Part shown: positions 16,041-24,947 of the stretch, in pieces
Numbering within the stretch: the first letter of the stretch is position 1
Layout: every line of letters begins with the position of its first letter
Assembly: GCA_949066965.1 (NCBI GenBank)
Contig: CARTDA010000012.1
Location: 36,249-100,248 of the forward strand
Length of the DNA: 64,000 nt
Reading direction: 5' to 3'
Source of the DNA: COE1 sp949066965
Lineage (GTDB): Bacteria; Bacillota; Clostridia; Lachnospirales; Lachnospiraceae
Made by a program: the position numbers and the translations under genes
Notes under the pieces: generated by a model
The model's input: only the letters and a program-made list of their open reading frames with translations
Databases searched by the model: none
Told to the model about the DNA's origin: nothing

Positions 16041-17627
16041 ATGGAGCGATATTTTAACACGGAGGGTCCATGTGAACCGGAACTACATTATATGGTTCGG
16101 CTGGATGACAGGCTTGACCGAATCAAGCGCTTTTATATCGACAGGGGTAAGTATTTTGTAATCAACAGGGGGAGGCAGTATGGCAAGACGACGACCCTGC
16201 ATGCGCTTGAAGGGTATCTGCGAAACGATTACTATGTTGTTGCCCTGGATTTTCAGGGAATCAGCACAGCGGAATTTGGCGACGAATATATTTTTGTCAG
16301 GTCGTTTCTAAGGATATTTACAGAGGCGCTGGCGGACGGCGGGGCAGGCGCAGAGCAGATAAGGCAGGCTGCGGCATTTATGGAGCAGTCCCGGCAGTGC
16401 ACACTGGGAGAGCTGTTCCATCTGATAAGCCAGATTTGCGGGACTGCAGACAAGCCGATTGTCATGCTGGTTGACGAGGTGGACAGCGCGGGCAACAATC
16501 AGGTTTTTATCGATTTTCTGGCGCAGCTTCGCATGTATTATAATCGCCGCCGAAAGAAGCCGATATTTCAGTCCGTGGTTCTCGCAGGGGTCTATGACAT
16601 CAAAAACCTGAAATTAAAGCTTCGTCCGGAACAGGAGCATCAGTATAACAGTCCGTGGAACATTGCGGCGAATTTTGACGTGGAAATGGGTTTTTCGCAA
16701 AGCCAGATTGCCGCCATGCTGGATGAGTATGAGGCGGACAGGCACACCGGAATGGATGTGGTGGCAATGGCAGGGGAGATTTATCAGTATACATCGGGGT
16801 ATCCCTGTCTGGTGTCATCCATCTGCAAGCTTCTCGATGAGACACTGCCGTTTTGCGAGGAGTTTGCAGTGACCGGGCATGTATGGACGAAAGAGGGCAT
16901 CACGGAGGCGGTAAAAATCATTTTAAACACAACGACACCGCTGTTTGACAGTATGGTGAAGCAGCTTGACATGCATAAGGACTTGCGTAGTACATTGGAG
17001 GAAATCTTATATCAGGGAAAAAGAGTGCCATTTAGTCCGGATGAAAAGTCGATGAATATGGGACTTATGTTTGGTTTCCTGAAAAACAGCAACGGTCAGA
17101 TTATGGTGTCAAACCATATATTTGAAATGCGGATGCTGAACATGTTTATCACGGAGGAGGCTGTGGAAAGTGAGGAATATCTGCGGGGGCAGCGTGACAG
17201 GAACCAGTTCATCACAGGCGGCAGATTGAATATGGATCTGGTTCTTGAAAAATTTGTGGAATATTTCAATGAGATTTACGATGTCTCTGATGAAAAATTT
17301 ATAGAAAAGTATGGACGCAAATTCTTCCTGCTGTATTTGAAGCCCATCATAAACGGAACAGGCAATTATTATCTGGAGGCACAGACCCTGGATGCCGGGC
17401 GGACAGATGTGGTCGTGGATTACCGCGGTGAGCGGTTTGTCATCGAGATGAAAATCTGGCGCGGAAAAGAGTATAATGAACGCGGAGAGGAGCAGCTAAA
17501 GGGTTATCTCGAGTATTTTCACCAGAAAAAGGGATATATGCTTAGCTTTAATTTTAACCAGAAGAAAAAGACAGGCATCCAAGTCATTACGCTTGGTGAT
17601 ATGACAATCGTGGAGGCAGTGGTATAG
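16041..17627 (+). CDS. AAA-ATPase-like protein with C-terminal PD-(D/E)XK nuclease domain
   Basis: The protein has 528 residues. Walker A is GRQYGKTTT (near residue 44) and Walker B is VMLVDEVDS (about 150). The ATPase region is followed by a helical middle. The C-terminus has GRTDVVVDYRGERFVIEMKI, that is D...ExK of a PD-(D/E)XK fold. This two-domain family is abundant in Bacteroides and Lachnospiraceae genomes; its role is not settled, and mobile-element or defence functions have been proposed. It follows the anti-sigma gene by 36 bases, with its own site GGAGGC. Confidence 0.8.
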   Translation: MERYFNTEGPCEPELHYMVRLDDRLDRIKRFYIDRGKYFVINRGRQYGKTTTLHALEGYLRNDYYVVALDFQGISTAEFGDEYIFVRSFLRIFTEALADGGAGAEQIRQAAAFMEQSRQCTLGELFHLISQICGTADKPIVMLVDEVDSAGNNQVFIDFLAQLRMYYNRRRKKPIFQSVVLAGVYDIKNLKLKLRPEQEHQYNSPWNIAANFDVEMGFSQSQIAAMLDEYEADRHTGMDVVAMAGEIYQYTSGYPCLVSSICKLLDETLPFCEEFAVTGHVWTKEGITEAVKIILNTTTPLFDSMVKQLDMHKDLRSTLEEILYQGKRVPFSPDEKSMNMGLMFGFLKNSNGQIMVSNHIFEMRMLNMFITEEAVESEEYLRGQRDRNQFITGGRLNMDLVLEKFVEYFNEIYDVSDEKFIEKYGRKFFLLYLKPIINGTGNYYLEAQTLDAGRTDVVVDYRGERFVIEMKIWRGKEYNERGEEQLKGYLEYFHQKKGYMLSFNFNQKKKTGIQVITLGDMTIVEAVV

Positions 17628-17727
17628 CGGCGGTTTAGGCTGACTGTGCAGGGTATGGGGATGAAGCGCTGCGATGAAGAAAAGTCCTGTGTGATGGGGC
17701 ATGTGTGATAGAAGTGAGGAAAGGATA

Positions 17728-18705
17728 ATGGCTACTTTAAAGGATGTTGCAAAAGAGGCAGGTTTGACGGTAGGAACTGTATCAAGGGTGCTGAATAACA
17801 GGGGATATATCAGCGATGACGCGCGCGAAAAAGTAAACAGCGCAATGAAAAAACTAAATTATCATCCAAATGAAGTGGCGCGTTCCTTGCAGGGAAAGAG
17901 CACAAATACCATCGGGCTGATTGTCCCGCATATCAGGCATCCGTATTTTGCGGAGATGATTAGCAATATAGAAAACCAGGCATATAAAAAGGGATATCGG
18001 ATTTTGCTCTGCAACGCACAGAGCATAGAGGAAAAGGAGAGGGAGTACATTGATATCTGCACCGGGAACAGGGTGGCTGGGATTATCCTGTGCAGCGGAA
18101 CCGTGTCGGTCGAGGTGTTTGACGGGATTCGCGTTCCGGTGATTACCATGGAGCGTTTTCTTGAAAATGGAACTGCCGCAGTGGAGTGCGACAACAGGCA
18201 GGGAGGGGCGCTGGCTGCTGAAAGGCTGATTTCCTGCGGATGCCGGCATCTGCTCCATGTGGGAAATATCAGCAGTATATCCATGCCGGCAGACCAGCGC
18301 ACGGAGGGCTTCCGGCAAGTCTGTGAGAAGAAGGGGGTCGCCTTCCATGAAGTTTTTACGGAGAAATCGCAGTACCATAATATGAAGTATGATGCCCTGA
18401 TTGAAAAGGCATTGCAGGAGCATCCGGAGACGGACGGGCTTTTTGTGAACAGTGACGTGATCGCAGCGCAGGCGTTGCAGGTTTGCCGCAGGATGGGAAT
18501 ATCGGTGCCGGGGCAGATGAAGGTTATCGGCTTTGATGATGTCAACATCGCCGCGCTTACCACGCCGCAGCTGACAACGATTCACCAGCCTGTCAGGGAA
18601 ATGGCAGAGATAGCGGTCAATCTGCTCCATGATGCCGTCAGCGGGAAAATAGTGCCGAAACGAACCGTGCTTCCGGTATATCTGGTGGAGCGGGAGACTG
18701 CGTGA
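17728..18705 (+). CDS. LacI-family regulator of the sucrose locus
   Basis: The protein has 325 residues; ATG 17728 follows GAGGAAAGG. The N-terminal HTH reads TLKDVAKEAGLTVGTVSRVLNNRGYI with the hinge HPNEVARSL. The rest is a periplasmic-binding-like sensor domain (GLIVPHIRHPYFAEM, GFDDVNIAALTTPQLTTIHQP). It lies directly upstream of sucrose genes, and two LacI-like operator sites occur before the first of them. It is likely a repressor released by sucrose, fructose or a phosphorylated derivative. A strong terminator ends the gene. Confidence 0.9.
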   Translation: MATLKDVAKEAGLTVGTVSRVLNNRGYISDDAREKVNSAMKKLNYHPNEVARSLQGKSTNTIGLIVPHIRHPYFAEMISNIENQAYKKGYRILLCNAQSIEEKEREYIDICTGNRVAGIILCSGTVSVEVFDGIRVPVITMERFLENGTAAVECDNRQGGALAAERLISCGCRHLLHVGNISSISMPADQRTEGFRQVCEKKGVAFHEVFTEKSQYHNMKYDALIEKALQEHPETDGLFVNSDVIAAQALQVCRRMGISVPGQMKVIGFDDVNIAALTTPQLTTIHQPVREMAEIAVNLLHDAVSGKIVPKRTVLPVYLVERETA

Positions 18706-18713
18706 CAGCCGGC

Positions 18714-18757
18714 AGGGTGTCGGGAAATGAGACAGAATCATTTTCCGGCACCCTTTT
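18714..18757 (+). terminator. Terminator of the LacI-type gene
   Basis: Stem AGGGTGTCGGGAAATGA paired with TCATTTTCCGGCACCC, followed by TTTTT. It lies 9 bases past the stop codon. An R3 element begins immediately after the T-run. Confidence 0.85.
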
Positions 18758-18870
18758 TATGCGCAGCCCCATGCACAATGCGTATAATGCACGCATGGAA
18801 GTATGCCGCTAAGGCGGCGCATGGGGCGCGCAGCGAGTAGGAGAGAAGGTCATTCCCCGACTCGATTGCG
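18758..18870. repeat. R3 element, long copy
   Basis: It begins ATGCGCAGCCCCATGC right after the terminator T-run and has an inverted partner GCATGGGGcGCGCA (about 18818-18832). It ends with the CGAGTAGGAGAGAAGG...CCCCGACTCG hairpin. Copies at 54005 and 60306 start with the same ATGCGCA at the same place, just after a terminator. Confidence 0.7.
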
Positions 18871-18880
18871 CAGGGAATAT

Positions 18881-18896
18881 ATCAATCGTTTAATAT
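18881..18896. promoter_or_regulatory. LacI-type operator O1 (upstream)
   Basis: TCAATCGTTTAA (18882-18893) is the exact reverse complement of the site at 18983-18994, about 101 bases downstream. The CG centre and imperfect dyad are typical of LacI-family operators. Two sites ~10 helical turns apart would allow repression by looping. Confidence 0.6.
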
Positions 18897-18980
18897 ACGT
18901 AAAAATTAGCATATTTTGGATGATAATTTAAAAAAATGTAAAAAAATAAAAGTAAAAAATTGTCTAATCCATTGAAAATA

Positions 18981-19019
18981 TGTTAAACGATTGACACATA
19001 AGGAAAGGAATGTTACTAT
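18981..19019 (+). promoter_or_regulatory. Promoter of the sucrose operon with overlapping operator O2
   Basis: The -35 box TTGACA is at 18991-18996 and the -10 box TACTAT at 19014-19019, with a 17-base spacer. Operator TTAAACGATTGA (18983-18994) overlaps the -35, so bound repressor would block polymerase. The adjacent LacI-type protein is the likely binder; this is inference. Confidence 0.65.
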
Positions 19020-19056
19020 TGAAATACCAACAATAAAAATATAGAGAGGTGGACTT

Positions 19057-20904
19057 ATGGAAAAAAAGGAGATTTATACAAGGCGTCTTGAGCGGCATCA
19101 TGACGAGCTTCGCTGGCTGTATATGGAACTGTATGATAATGGCGACATGTTTGCCGAGCTGTGTGACAATATGCAGCGCTTTTACAAGGAGCGCGGCACG
19201 GAGCTGAAAGCCATGGACTCCGTGCGCGAGGAGGACAAGAACTGGTACAAGCACAATGACTTGCTGGGAATGATGCTGTATATTGACAACTTTGCAGGAA
19301 CGATTAAGGGAGTAGAGTCAAAGCTGGACTATATTGAACAGTGCAATGTGAATTACGTCCACCTGATGCCGTTTCTGGAGACGCCAAAGGGGCGCTCGGA
19401 CGGCGGCTATGCAGTGTCCGATTTCAGAAAAGTGCAGGAGCATCTCGGCTCGATGGAGGATCTGGAGCGTCTGACTGCGGCATGCCATCAAAAAGGAATC
19501 AATGTCTGCATGGATTTTGTCATGAACCACACTTCGGAGGACCATGAGTGGGCGAGAAGGGCACGCAGGGGCGAAGGGGAATATATGAGCCGCTATTTCT
19601 TCTTTGACAATTCCTATATACCATCTCTGTATGAGAAGACCGTGCCGCAGGTGTTCCCGACAACGGCTCCGGGCAATTTTACATGGCTTCCCGAGACGGA
19701 GCATTTTGTCATGACTACGTTTTATCCATACCAGTGGGACTTAAATTATAAGAATCCGCGTGTCTTTAATGAGATGATGTACCATTTCCTGTATCTGGCA
19801 AACAGGGGGATTGACATTATCCGGATTGATGCGGTACCATACATATGGAAAGAACTCGGTACGCAGTGCCGCAACCTGCCTCAGGTGCACACGATTGTGC
19901 GCATGATGCGCATGATTAGTGAGATTGTCTGCCCGGGTGTGCTCCTGCTTGGCGAGGTGGTCATGGAGCCGGAGAAGGTAGTGCCCTATTTTGGCACCGT
20001 GGAAAAGCCGGAGTGCCATATGCTATACAATGTGACCACCATGGCGACAACATGGCATACGGTTGCGACAAGGGATACCAGGCTCCTGAAACGGCAGCTT
20101 GACATTGTAAGTTCCCTCCCGAAAGACTATGTGTTTCTGAATTATCTGCGCTGCCATGATGACATTGGCTGGGGACTGGATTATGATGTACTGCGGGAAG
20201 ACGGAATCAAGGAACGGCCGCATAAAAAATACCTGAATGACTATTTTCAGGGATATGCGGGAGAGAGCTGCAGCCGCGGAGAGCTGTACAATGCGGATCC
20301 GGTTACGGGCGATGCGAGATTCTGCGGGACAACTGCATCCATGTGCGGCATCGAAAAGGCAGGGTTTGAGCAGGATTCGGAGGGGATGGAGCGCGCAATC
20401 CGGATGGATGTGATGCTTCATGCATATATGTTCATGCAGTCCGGAATACCGGTTTTGTACAGCGGGGATGAAATCGCGCAGGTAAATGACTATACATATA
20501 AGGATGAGCCGGACAAGGCAGCGGATTCCCGTTACATACACCGCGGTGCGATGAACTGGACGCTTGCGGAAAATATCTCTAAGCCGGATACGGTGGAGGG
20601 GAAAATGTTTGCACAGCTTGGGCAGCTGGAACGGATACGGAAATCGGAGAAGGTGTTTGAGACAAATGCAGATATGCGGACAATCGATACCGGAGATGTG
20701 GCGGTGCTTTGCATCGCAAGGCATTTTGCGGGCGACGAGGTTGTGGGGCTGTTTAATTTCAGTGAGCATGAAAAAATAATCCGGATGGATGCGTATGGCG
20801 GGAAGTTTGTGGACATGATTATGGGAGATGCGCAGACACTGTCGGAAATCCACATACCGGCGTACGGGTTCTGTTATTTGAAAAGAAAACCTGAAAAGAA
20901 ATAA
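19057..20904 (+). CDS. GH13 amylosucrase-like sucrose-active enzyme
   Basis: The protein has 615 residues. The N-terminal helical domain precedes a (beta/alpha)8 barrel. Landmarks match amylosucrases (GH13_4): VHLMPFLETPKGRSDGGYAV, DFVMNHTSEDHEWA, GIDIIRIDAVPYIW (nucleophile Asp), LLLGEVVMEPEKV (acid/base Glu) and YLRCHDDIGWGLDYD (third carboxylate). It would split sucrose, either hydrolysing it or transferring glucose to make glucan and releasing fructose. There is no signal peptide, so it is cytoplasmic. The site GAGAGGTGG precedes ATG. Repression by the adjacent LacI-type protein is likely. Confidence 0.82.
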   Translation: MEKKEIYTRRLERHHDELRWLYMELYDNGDMFAELCDNMQRFYKERGTELKAMDSVREEDKNWYKHNDLLGMMLYIDNFAGTIKGVESKLDYIEQCNVNYVHLMPFLETPKGRSDGGYAVSDFRKVQEHLGSMEDLERLTAACHQKGINVCMDFVMNHTSEDHEWARRARRGEGEYMSRYFFFDNSYIPSLYEKTVPQVFPTTAPGNFTWLPETEHFVMTTFYPYQWDLNYKNPRVFNEMMYHFLYLANRGIDIIRIDAVPYIWKELGTQCRNLPQVHTIVRMMRMISEIVCPGVLLLGEVVMEPEKVVPYFGTVEKPECHMLYNVTTMATTWHTVATRDTRLLKRQLDIVSSLPKDYVFLNYLRCHDDIGWGLDYDVLREDGIKERPHKKYLNDYFQGYAGESCSRGELYNADPVTGDARFCGTTASMCGIEKAGFEQDSEGMERAIRMDVMLHAYMFMQSGIPVLYSGDEIAQVNDYTYKDEPDKAADSRYIHRGAMNWTLAENISKPDTVEGKMFAQLGQLERIRKSEKVFETNADMRTIDTGDVAVLCIARHFAGDEVVGLFNFSEHEKIIRMDAYGGKFVDMIMGDAQTLSEIHIPAYGFCYLKRKPEKK

Positions 20905-20917
20905 GCGGAGGAGATGT

Positions 20918-22402
20918 ATGACAAGTCAGACACTGCGCGAAGCGCGCAAATATGAAGAAGCCGTTGAAAAAAATATCGCGAAGGAAGAACGCCCTGAATT
21001 CCACCTGTGTTCCCGCGTCGGGTGGATGAACGACCCCAATGGTTTCTGCCATTACAATGGGATGTATCACCTGTTTTACCAGTACTATCCATACGAATCC
21101 AAATGGGGGCCGATGCACTGGGGGCACGCGGTGAGCAGGGATTTGCTGCACTGGGAGCATCTTCCGGCGGCGCTTGCACCGGATGAGATTTACGACAGGG
21201 ATGGATGTTTTTCAGGAAGCGCGCTGACGCTGCCTGACGGCAGGCATTTATTGATGTACACCAGCGTCATTAAGGAACGGCAGGAAAATGGTGTAATCCG
21301 TGACATCCAGACACAAAGCCTTGCCGTCGGTGACGGACTTGACTACCAAAAGTATGAAAAGAATCCTGTCCTTGACGAGAAGGATTTGCCCGAGGGCGCC
21401 AGCCGGTTTGACTTCCGCGACCCGAAGGTGTGGCAGAATGCGGACGGCACGTACAGCTGCGTTTTTGGCAGTGCACTGGCAGACGGTGACGGACAGATTT
21501 TATTATATGGAAGCAGGGACGGCTTCCAGTGGGAATTTCAGAAGGTTCTGGTATCCAATAACGGTCGTTTCGGCAGGATGTGGGAGTGTCCCGATTTCTT
21601 CCCGCTGGATGGGAAATGGGTTCTTCTCGCAAGCCCGACGGATATGCTGCCGCAGGGATTTGAGTACCACAATGGAAACGGTTCGCTCTGCCTGATTGGG
21701 ACATATGACGAGCAGACGAAAACATTCCATGAGGAGAGCGACCAGGCGATTGACTACGGAATTGATTTCTACGCGTCGCAGACAATGCTTGCGCCGGATG
21801 GGCGCCGCATCATGGTTGGCTGGATGCAGAACTGGGACACTCTCCCCATGCGCTCGCAGGAGGAGGCATGGGCGGGGCAGATGAGCCTGCCAAGGGAGCT
21901 TTCCATCCGAAACGGCAGATTGTATCAGAATCCGGTGCGGGAGCTTGAAGCGATGCGCTGCAACAAAGTCGTGCATGAAAAGGTATCCTTCACTGGCACA
22001 ATCAGCCTGGCGGGCGTCAAAGGGCGGTGCGTTGACATGGAGCTTACACTGCGGCGCGGGGAAGCACAGGCGCTTTACCAGAAGTTTGCAGTCCGCTTTG
22101 CGCAGAATGGCAAATACCAGACCGCTGTTAGCTTCCGCCCTAGAGAGTCCGTCCTCAAGGTGGACAGGAAATTTTCCGGTTCAAGGCGGGCGATTATCCA
22201 TCAGCGGCGCAGCCTTGTCAACAGCGTGGACGGCAGTCTGAAACTGCGCATTATTCTCGACCGATTCAGCGCGGAGGTGTTTGTCAATGATGGGGAACAT
22301 GTCCTGACGGCGACGATGTACACGGACCAGGCAGCGGAGGGTATTTCCTTCTTTGCGGATGGGACAGTGGAGATGGATGTCGTAAAGTATGACCTGATGT
22401 AG
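20918..22402 (+). CDS. GH32 beta-fructofuranosidase / sucrose-6-phosphate hydrolase
   Basis: The protein has 494 residues. The nucleophile motif WMNDPNGF (about 36-43), FRDPKVW and the acid/base motif MWECPDFF are all present, in the order expected for GH32. A beta-sandwich C-terminal domain ends with the typical DRFSAEVFVNDGE. No signal peptide, so intracellular. It lies 13 bases after the amylosucrase-like gene. No PTS transporter is nearby, so the substrate may be free sucrose or fructo-oligosaccharide rather than sucrose-6-phosphate. Confidence 0.9.
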   Translation: MTSQTLREARKYEEAVEKNIAKEERPEFHLCSRVGWMNDPNGFCHYNGMYHLFYQYYPYESKWGPMHWGHAVSRDLLHWEHLPAALAPDEIYDRDGCFSGSALTLPDGRHLLMYTSVIKERQENGVIRDIQTQSLAVGDGLDYQKYEKNPVLDEKDLPEGASRFDFRDPKVWQNADGTYSCVFGSALADGDGQILLYGSRDGFQWEFQKVLVSNNGRFGRMWECPDFFPLDGKWVLLASPTDMLPQGFEYHNGNGSLCLIGTYDEQTKTFHEESDQAIDYGIDFYASQTMLAPDGRRIMVGWMQNWDTLPMRSQEEAWAGQMSLPRELSIRNGRLYQNPVRELEAMRCNKVVHEKVSFTGTISLAGVKGRCVDMELTLRRGEAQALYQKFAVRFAQNGKYQTAVSFRPRESVLKVDRKFSGSRRAIIHQRRSLVNSVDGSLKLRIILDRFSAEVFVNDGEHVLTATMYTDQAAEGISFFADGTVEMDVVKYDLM

Positions 22403-22514
22403 GTGCTGTGCATACCACAGAATCTCTATGGAGCTCGTTTCCTGTGGCGGGCGGAAAATACATTTGCCGCGTCAGTCCATGGGGAACGAATCACTGTGAA
22501 AGGAATGATAAAAT

Positions 22515-23474
22515 ATGAAAAATTATGATGTAACAGCGCTGGGCGAGCTGCTGATTGATTTTACGGAAAACGGCATGAGCGCGCAGGGTAACCCGTTGTT
22601 TGAGGCAAATCCGGGGGGAGCGCCCTGCAATGTGCTGGCAATGCTTTCCAGGCTGGGGCACAGGACGTCCTTTATCGGAAAAGTTGGAAAAGACTTTTTT
22701 GGGGAACAGCTGAAAAAAGCAGTCACGGAAGTCGGCATCCATGCGGACAGCCTGTACATGGATGAGGAAGTCCACACGACGCTTGCCCTGGTTCACACCT
22801 ATCCGGACGGAGACAGGGATTTCTCGTTTTACCGCAATCCTGGGGCGGATATGATGCTGACAGAGGCAGAGATTCCTGCGGAACAGATACGGGAATCCAC
22901 AATCTTTCATTTCGGCACGCTGTCCATGACACATGAGGGTGTGCGCGCCGCGACCAGAAAGGCAGTCGGCATCGCGCGGGAGTCCGGCGTGGTCGTATCG
23001 TTCGACCCGAATTTAAGGCCGCCGCTCTGGAAGTCACTTGACGATGCGAGGGAGCAGGTTCGGTATGGTCTTGCACACTGTGATGTCCTGAAAATATCAG
23101 ACAATGAAATCCAGTGGTTTACCGGCGAGGAGGATTTTGACGCCGGCATTGAGAAGCTCCGCGCGGAGTACCAGATTCCGCTCATCCTGCTCTCCATGGG
23201 AAAAGAGGGAAGCAGGGCATATTATAAGGATTTGCGCGTGGAGGTGAAGCCATTTTTGCAGGAAAATACGATAGAGACGACGGGGGCGGGCGACACGTTC
23301 GGCGCCTGCTGTCTGCACTACGTACTGAAATATGGGATTGATGGATTTGATGGGCAGAAGCTTACGGAGATGCTCACGTTTGCAAATGCCGCCGCGTCGA
23401 TTATCACGACGAAAAAGGGCGCGCTGCGCGTGATGCCGTCCCAGGCGGAAGTCGAAGCGCTGATAAAAGGATAA
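22515..23474 (+). CDS. Fructokinase, PfkB family
   Basis: The protein has 319 residues. It has the N-terminal substrate signature ANPGGAPCNVLAMLSRLG, DPNLRPPLW, and the C-terminal PfkB signature ETTGAGDTFGACCL with catalytic Asp. It would phosphorylate the fructose released by the two enzymes before it, feeding glycolysis. It follows GH32 after 112 bases, preceded by a weak GAAAGG site. A terminator follows. Confidence 0.9.
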   Translation: MKNYDVTALGELLIDFTENGMSAQGNPLFEANPGGAPCNVLAMLSRLGHRTSFIGKVGKDFFGEQLKKAVTEVGIHADSLYMDEEVHTTLALVHTYPDGDRDFSFYRNPGADMMLTEAEIPAEQIRESTIFHFGTLSMTHEGVRAATRKAVGIARESGVVVSFDPNLRPPLWKSLDDAREQVRYGLAHCDVLKISDNEIQWFTGEEDFDAGIEKLRAEYQIPLILLSMGKEGSRAYYKDLRVEVKPFLQENTIETTGAGDTFGACCLHYVLKYGIDGFDGQKLTEMLTFANAAASIITTKKGALRVMPSQAEVEALIKG

Positions 23475-23480
23475 TCAGGG

Positions 23481-23530
23481 GGCTGTCGCTTTAACGAATA
23501 AAAATTCGTGAAACGGCAGCTTCATTTTTT
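23481..23530 (+). terminator. Terminator of the sucrose operon
   Basis: GCTGTCG/CGGCAGC outer stem with an inner CGAAT/ATTCG hairpin, followed by TTTTTT. It lies about 10 bases past the fructokinase stop. Confidence 0.8.
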
Positions 23531-23577
23531 GTTTGCAGTCTTACATCTTGTCTTGTTGTATTATATGATATCCCTTC

Positions 23578-23877
23578 CTATTTTTTGCTTCTCCCGGCTG
23601 GTTTTGTCAACAATCCACAACCAGAATCATTTATCCGAAAAGACAAATCTGCGAAAATTTCATCAAAGGTAGCATGATAAAGTTCTTTGAGCGCCAAGAG
23701 GACGCTTACCCTGATGTTGTGGTGTCCCAATTCCATTTGAGAAATAATCTCCCGACTAATCGTGAATCCCATTACTTGTAATTTTGCAGCGACATCTTCC
23801 TGAGATAACTTATTCCGCAATCGCAAGGCTTTCAGATTAGCGCCTATAGAAATATCCTGATTAATAACAGCTGACAT
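23578..23877 (-). CDS. XRE-family HTH regulator, copy 1 of a tandem duplication
   Basis: The protein has 99 residues from the start at 23877, which has GGAAGGAAAA upstream. Residues ~12-65 form a Cro/CI HTH (NKLSQEDVAAKLQVMGFTISREIISQMELG). The first ~80 residues are almost identical to the second copy at 24043-24285. This copy then continues with a 19-residue tail RINDSGCGLLTKPAGRSKK that the other lacks. Its promoter region is part of the duplication and carries palindromes suited to autoregulation. Confidence 0.8.
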   Translation of the reverse strand: MSAVINQDISIGANLKALRLRNKLSQEDVAAKLQVMGFTISREIISQMELGHHNIRVSVLLALKELYHATFDEIFADLSFRINDSGCGLLTKPAGRSKK

Positions 23878-23951
23878 AATTATTTTCCTTCCCCGATTTT
23901 TTTGGAATAAATTCATACCAGTATTAATTTTAAAGAAAATACGGTGTTAAA

Positions 23952-23971
23952 TCGGAATGGAAGCATTCCAA
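23952..23971. promoter_or_regulatory. Palindromic operator upstream of XRE copy 1
   Basis: TCGGAATGGAAGCATTCCAA holds 6-bp arms GGAATG/CATTCC. It is the counterpart of the perfect palindrome upstream of copy 2. A weaker site, GGAATAAATTCATACC, lies closer to the gene (about 23906-23921). Confidence 0.6.
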
Positions 23972-24042
23972 AATAATATTTAATAAACAGTAAGAAATGG
24001 AAATGATGAAACAGACATGACAGAAAATAAATTTAATTCACC

Positions 24043-24285
24043 CTAAAAAGACAAATCTGCGAAAATTTCATCAAAGGTAGCATGATAAAGTTCTTTGAGC
24101 GCCAAGAGGACGCTTACCCTGATGTTGTGGTGTCCCAATTCCATTTGAGAAATAATCTCCCGACTAATCGTGAATCCCATTACTTGTAATTTTGCAGCGA
24201 CATCTTCCTGAGATAACTTATTCCGTAATCGCAAGGCTTTCAGATTAGCGCCTATAGAAATATCCTGATTAATAACAGTTGACAT
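24043..24285 (-). CDS. XRE-family HTH regulator, copy 2 of a tandem duplication
   Basis: The protein has 80 residues. It begins STVINQDISIGANLKALRLR and ends at FADLSF with a stop, where copy 1 continues. Over the shared ~240 bases I see only about two base differences, so the duplication (or gene conversion) is recent. The upstream region is also duplicated but more diverged. Start 24285 has GGAAGGAAAAC upstream. Confidence 0.8.
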   Translation of the reverse strand: MSTVINQDISIGANLKALRLRNKLSQEDVAAKLQVMGFTISREIISQMELGHHNIRVSVLLALKELYHATFDEIFADLSF

Positions 24286-24358
24286 TTTTGTTTTCCTTCC
24301 CAAATTTTCCGGAATAAATTCATTCCAATATTGATTTTACCGAAGAAATGGTGTAATA

Positions 24359-24378
24359 TTGGAATGAAATCATTCCAA
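24359..24378. promoter_or_regulatory. Perfect palindromic operator upstream of XRE copy 2
   Basis: TTGGAATGAAATCATTCCAA is a perfect 20-base dyad (9-bp arms, AA centre). A second, shorter dyad GGAATAAATTCATTCC lies at about 24311-24326, so the promoter is bracketed by two sites. Autoregulation by the XRE protein is the simplest reading. Confidence 0.65.
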
Positions 24379-24590
24379 GGGAAAAGTTTTATAAACAGCA
24401 AAAATGGAAACAGAGATACGGATATAACAGAAGATAAACTTAATTTTGATTTAGAAGGTTGGTGAATATGTAGAAAATGAAAATTTTAAATGGATGCTTT
24501 GCCGTGTAGACATACAAGCATGGCAAACAGAAAGGAAATGTGGACAATGACATTTGTAAGGAAATGAATCGCCATAATGAAAAAACTATG

Positions 24591-24614
24591 GGAGATTGCG
24601 TCTCCTGTCTTTTT
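24591..24614 (+). terminator. Possible weak attenuator hairpin
   Basis: GGAGA/TCTCC stem with a five-base loop, followed shortly by TTTTT. It lies 34 bases before the small gene at 24648 and could attenuate it. Confidence 0.35.
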
Positions 24615-24647
24615 ATTACACTTATAATTATGAAAGGAAAAATGATA

Positions 24648-24914
24648 ATGGATAACGAAATACTAGAGATGGTAACACAATGCCTTACGGAAAGCAGGCT
24701 AAATCGGATAATGTGTTCTGACGAGGAGTATCAGGCATCAAAAATGCATGAAAAAGTGGCATATGATAAATTAATAGAAATTCTTAACAAACAGCAGAAA
24801 GAACTACTTGATAATTTTATTGCCGCAGAAAGTGAAACGGGTGCCAATGCAGAACGCTTAATTTACCAGCAGGGAATGAGAGATCTGTACGCCCTGCTGA
24901 TGGCACTGGCATAA
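24648..24914 (+). CDS. Small hypothetical protein, mostly helical
   Basis: The protein has 88 residues from ATG 24648, chosen because GAAAGGAAAAATGATA lies before it. It begins DNEILEMVTQCL and ends QGMRDLYALLMALA, with two amphipathic helices and no membrane segment. It resembles small Firmicutes proteins of the DUF6809 type, but I am not sure. It sits between the duplicated XRE genes and an Rpn-type gene, in an accessory region. Confidence 0.5.
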   Translation: MDNEILEMVTQCLTESRLNRIMCSDEEYQASKMHEKVAYDKLIEILNKQQKELLDNFIAAESETGANAERLIYQQGMRDLYALLMALA

Positions 24915-24947
24915 CACGCAAAAAGGCGGATACCCCAAGCTCAAAAG

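Noticed and set aside
20023..20853. Minus-strand frame opposite the amylosucrase-like gene
   Set aside because: Overlaps all catalytic motifs of the sense gene and shows no domain of its own.
23640..24390. CRISPR-like or short tandem repeat array
   Set aside because: There are only two long units, each containing a full XRE gene and promoter; this is a gene duplication, not an array.
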